Assembly: GCF_001667885.1 (NCBI RefSeq)
Contig: NZ_LZJW01000147.1
Location: 1 to 64,000, forward strand
DNA from: Mycobacterium scrofulaceum
Lineage (GTDB): Bacteria > Actinomycetota > Actinomycetes > Mycobacteriales > Mycobacteriaceae
Length of the DNA stretch: 64,000 nucleotides
Direction of reading: 5' to 3'
Below the pieces are notes generated by a model that was not told the origin of the DNA, ran no database searches, and saw only the letters and a program-made list of their open reading frames with translations. Below, in pieces: positions 61,763 through 64,000 of this stretch. A program made the translations under genes and the position numbers. The first letter of the stretch is position 1. Each line of letters begins with the position of its first letter.

Positions 61763-62855
61763 TTTCTTTAGCCTCGACTTCGTCTACTACCCGGTGTCGT
61801 GGATCATGTGGGTCTGGTACAAGCTCTTCGCCGCGATGTTGGGACCGTCGAGCTTCTTCGCGTGGGCGCTGTCGGTCATGTTCCTGGTGTTCACCCTGCG
61901 CGCGCTGCTCTACAAACCGTTCGTGCGGCAGATCCGTACCACGCGGCAGATGCAGGAACTGCAACCGCAGATCAAGGCGCTGCAGAAGAAGTACGGCAAG
62001 GACCGCCAGCGCATGGCGCTGGAGATGCAGAAGCTGCAGCGCGAGCACGGCTTCAACCCCATCCTTGGCTGCCTGCCGATGCTCGCCCAGATCCCGGTCT
62101 TCATCGGGCTGTATCACGTGTTGCGGTCGTTCAACCGGACGACCGGCGGTTTCGGCCAGCCGCACCTGTCGGTAGCGCAGAACCGGATGACCGGAAACTA
62201 CGTGTTCACGCCGACGGACGTCGGACACTTCTTGGACGCGAATTTGTTCGGCGCCCCGATCGGCGCGTTCATGACGCAGCGGACCGGGTTGGACGCGTTC
62301 ACGGTCTTCAGCCGGCCGGCCGTGATCGCGGTCGGAGCGCCGGTGATGATCCTGGCCGGCATCGCGACGTACTTCAACAGCCGGGCGTCGGTCGCGCGGC
62401 AAAGTCCTGAGGCTGCGGCCAATCCACAGACCGCGATGATGAACAAGCTTGCGTTGTACGTCTTTCCGCTAGGCGTGGTTGTCGGCGGTCCGTTCCTGCC
62501 GCTCGCGATCATCTTGTACTGGTTCGCGAACAACATCTGGACCTTTGGTCAGCAGCACTACGTGTTCGGCATGATCGAGAAAGAGGACGAGGCCAAGAAG
62601 CAAGAAGCGCTGGAGCGCCGAGCGGCCAATGCGCCGGCGCCGGGAGCGAAACCCAAGCGAAGCCCGAAGGCGGGGCAGCCGGCGGGCAATGGGTCGCCGG
62701 CCGCGGGGGACGGGGCGGTGGACTCCGATGGAGCCGAAGGCGAGGACGCGTCGCCGAAGCCACCGGCGGGCAAGCCGACTCCAGGTGGACAAAACGGGGG
62801 CACGGCCAACCGCACGCCGCGGCCGGGCGCGCGACCCAAGAAACGCAAACGCTGA
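61746..62855 (+). CDS. yidC: Membrane protein insertase YidC
   Basis: A 369-residue Oxa1/YidC insertase with five or so membrane segments and a long basic, Pro/Ala-rich cytosolic C-terminal tail (about 285-369) ending RPKKRKR that can contact ribosomes. The core ALLYKPFVRQIRTTRQMQEL and FNPILGCLPMLAQIPVFIGLYHVLR is typical. Starts at GTG 61746 inside yidD. Length is close to Rv3921c (366). Confidence 0.95.
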   Translation: MELLFDFFSLDFVYYPVSWIMWVWYKLFAAMLGPSSFFAWALSVMFLVFTLRALLYKPFVRQIRTTRQMQELQPQIKALQKKYGKDRQRMALEMQKLQREHGFNPILGCLPMLAQIPVFIGLYHVLRSFNRTTGGFGQPHLSVAQNRMTGNYVFTPTDVGHFLDANLFGAPIGAFMTQRTGLDAFTVFSRPAVIAVGAPVMILAGIATYFNSRASVARQSPEAAANPQTAMMNKLALYVFPLGVVVGGPFLPLAIILYWFANNIWTFGQQHYVFGMIEKEDEAKKQEALERRAANAPAPGAKPKRSPKAGQPAGNGSPAAGDGAVDSDGAEGEDASPKPPAGKPTPGGQNGGTANRTPRPGARPKKRKR

Positions 62856-62934
62856 CAAGGGAGACAGGGCCATGGCGGGCCGCTCGGGTGGGTGACCGCA
62901 ATTGGCAGGACCCGTGGATGAGGGAGAGAACGAC

Positions 62935-63498
62935 ATGACAGACGCAGACACCACCACCGAGCCCGACGCCGACACCGAGCTCGACGCACAGTCGGAGAAC
63001 GGGGTCGAGGCGGGCGCGGACGAGATCGACGACCTGGAGGACCGGTTGGTCGCCGAGGGCGAGATCGCCGGCGACTACCTGGAAGAGTTGCTCGACTTGT
63101 TGGACTTCGACGGCGACATCGATCTGGACGTCGAGGGCAACCGCGCGGTGGTGAGCATCGACGGCAGCGACGACTTGAACAAGTTGGTGGGCCGCGGCGG
63201 CGAGGTGCTCGATGCGCTGCAGGAGCTGACCCGGTTGGCCGTGCACCAGAAGACCGGTGTCCGTAGTCGGCTGATGCTGGACATCGCGAGTTGGCGCCGG
63301 CGCCGCCGGGAGGAACTGGCCGCGCTGGGCGACAAGGTGGCGCGCCGGGTGCTCGAATCCGGCGAGCGCGAGGAGCTGTCCCCGATGACGCCGTTCGAAC
63401 GCAAGATCGTTCACGACGCCGTCGCGGCGGTGCCCGGCGTGCACAGCGAGAGCGAGGGCGTGGAGCCCGCGCGCCGCGTCGTCGTCTTGCACGACTAG
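62935..63498 (+). CDS. jag: RNA-binding protein Jag/KhpB (Rv3920c homologue)
   Basis: A 187-residue protein, the length of Rv3920c. The N-terminus is acidic (about 1-50), followed by a KH domain (about 55-125; VGRGGEVLDALQELTRLAV) and an R3H domain (about 130-187; RRREELAALGDKVARRV, MTPFERKIVHDAVAAV). It binds RNA and in other Gram-positives links to cell elongation. The ATG at 62935 follows AGGGAGAG; the in-frame 62902 start is less likely. Confidence 0.93.
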   Translation: MTDADTTTEPDADTELDAQSENGVEAGADEIDDLEDRLVAEGEIAGDYLEELLDLLDFDGDIDLDVEGNRAVVSIDGSDDLNKLVGRGGEVLDALQELTRLAVHQKTGVRSRLMLDIASWRRRRREELAALGDKVARRVLESGEREELSPMTPFERKIVHDAVAAVPGVHSESEGVEPARRVVVLHD

Positions 63499-63558
63499 CG
63501 AGTTACAGGCGTGTAGTTCCGCCGCTGTGCACCGTGGCGCGTCAGGCAAAGCAGAGGA

Positions 63559-63574
63559 TGTTTCACGTGAAACA
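63559..63574. promoter_or_regulatory. parS centromere site
   Basis: TGTTTCACGTGAAACA is a perfect 16-bp palindrome identical to the bacterial parS consensus bound by ParB. It lies near oriC and just before the gene for RsmG, next to which parA-parB usually follow (outside this window). It overlaps the first codons of rsmG. Confidence 0.93.
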
Positions 63575-64000
63575 TGTCGGCCCCGTCGAACCCCCGGTGG
63601 ACCACCCCGACCCCCCGCAGCCCGGCGCCGCGCCGGAGGCGGCCGAGACGATCTTCGGCCCGCGCCTCGATCTCGCCCGCCGGTACGCCCAGCTGCTTGC
63701 CGGCCCGGGAGTGGAGCGTGGGCTCCTGGGTCCGCGCGAAGTCGACCGCATCTGGGACCGGCATCTCTTGAACAGCGCCGCCCTCGCGGAGCTCCTGGCG
63801 GAGGGGGAGCGGGTCATCGACATCGGCAGCGGCGCGGGGTTGCCGGGCATCCCGCTCGCCCTCGTGCGGCCGGACGTCGAGATGGTTCTCCTGGAGCCGC
63901 TGTTGCGGCGGAGTGAATTTCTCACCGAGGTCGTCGACCAACTAGGGTTGGCCGTCGAAGTGGTCCGCGGCCGTGCCGAGGAACTGTGGGTACGCCACCG
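63567..64000 (+). CDS. rsmG: 16S rRNA m7G methyltransferase RsmG (5' part only)
   Basis: The first 144 codons of rsmG (gidB), cut by the window edge. The frame is read from GTG 63567 (MKHVGPVEPP) and continues into FGPRLDLARRYAQLLAGPGVERG, DRHLLNSAALAELL and the SAM motif VIDIGSGAGLPGIPLAL. RsmG methylates G527 of 16S rRNA; its loss gives low-level streptomycin resistance. The ATG at 63574, near the start used in M. tuberculosis, is in another frame here. The start codon lies in parS. Confidence 0.92.
   Translation, partial: MKHVGPVEPPVDHPDPPQPGAAPEAAETIFGPRLDLARRYAQLLAGPGVERGLLGPREVDRIWDRHLLNSAALAELLAEGERVIDIGSGAGLPGIPLALVRPDVEMVLLEPLLRRSEFLTEVVDQLGLAVEVVRGRAEELWVRH

Noticed and set aside
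63574..63771. ATG 63574 as rsmG start
   Set aside because: That frame gives an Arg/Pro-rich peptide and stops at 63771; the SAM-binding motif is in the GTG 63567 frame.

Overview
The window is a high-GC chromosomal segment around the replication origin of a Mycobacterium, read in the orientation opposite to the usual numbering (dnaA, dnaN, recF and the gyrases are on the minus strand). Gene content and order follow the M. tuberculosis Rv3919c-Rv0040c region, judged from memory of that genome. GyrA carries a full-length 420-residue intein of the M. leprae/M. kansasii type, and a perfect parS site overlaps the start of rsmG. This points to a non-tuberculous, probably slow-growing species; I cannot name it from the sequence alone. 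No insertion sequence, transposase or CRISPR array was seen.

Layout from left to right. 1-4.1 kb: end of an mtc28-like proline-rich gene, Rv0039c-Rv0036c and Rv0030 homologues, with a 56-bp palindromic tandem repeat at the convergent junction. 4.1-11.0 kb: a minus-strand cluster (Rv0023-Rv0029 homologues: XRE regulator, NlpC/P60 protein, DUF4226 proteins, an EspC-like protein and a repeat-rich protein), with whiB5 divergent from it. 11.1-13.8 kb: acyl-CoA dehydrogenase, pirin and GNAT genes. 13.9-16.7 kb: a probable polymorphic toxin followed by two paralogous immunity-like genes. 17-27.1 kb: tRNA-Leu and the cell-shape/signalling operon fhaA-fhaB-pstP-rodA-pbpA-pknA-pknB, in which the genes from fhaB onward are linked by 4-bp start/stop overlaps. 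27.1-30.7 kb: trpG, a DUF881 gene, crgA, a PH-like gene, ppiA and cwsA.

30.7-47.5 kb: an accessory island of about 17 kb lying between cwsA and tRNA-Ala, which are neighbours in M. tuberculosis. It holds a Pks2-like methyl-branched polyketide synthase, a PapA acyltransferase, a glycosyltransferase, a Gap/Sap membrane protein, an RgpF-like glycan enzyme, a fatty acyl-AMP ligase, an Rv2952-like methyltransferase and a large cyclase/AAA signalling protein. Together these look like a pathway for a glycosylated, methylated, polyacylated envelope lipid. No MmpL exporter is present inside the island.

47.8-64 kb: tRNA-Ala, tRNA-Ile, Rv0007 homologue, gyrA (intein), gyrB, dciA, recF, dnaN, oriC, dnaA, then on the plus strand rpmH, rnpA, yidD, yidC, jag, parS and the start of rsmG. 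The first 57 bases of the window are an exact reverse complement of bases 590-646, which looks like a contig-end artefact.
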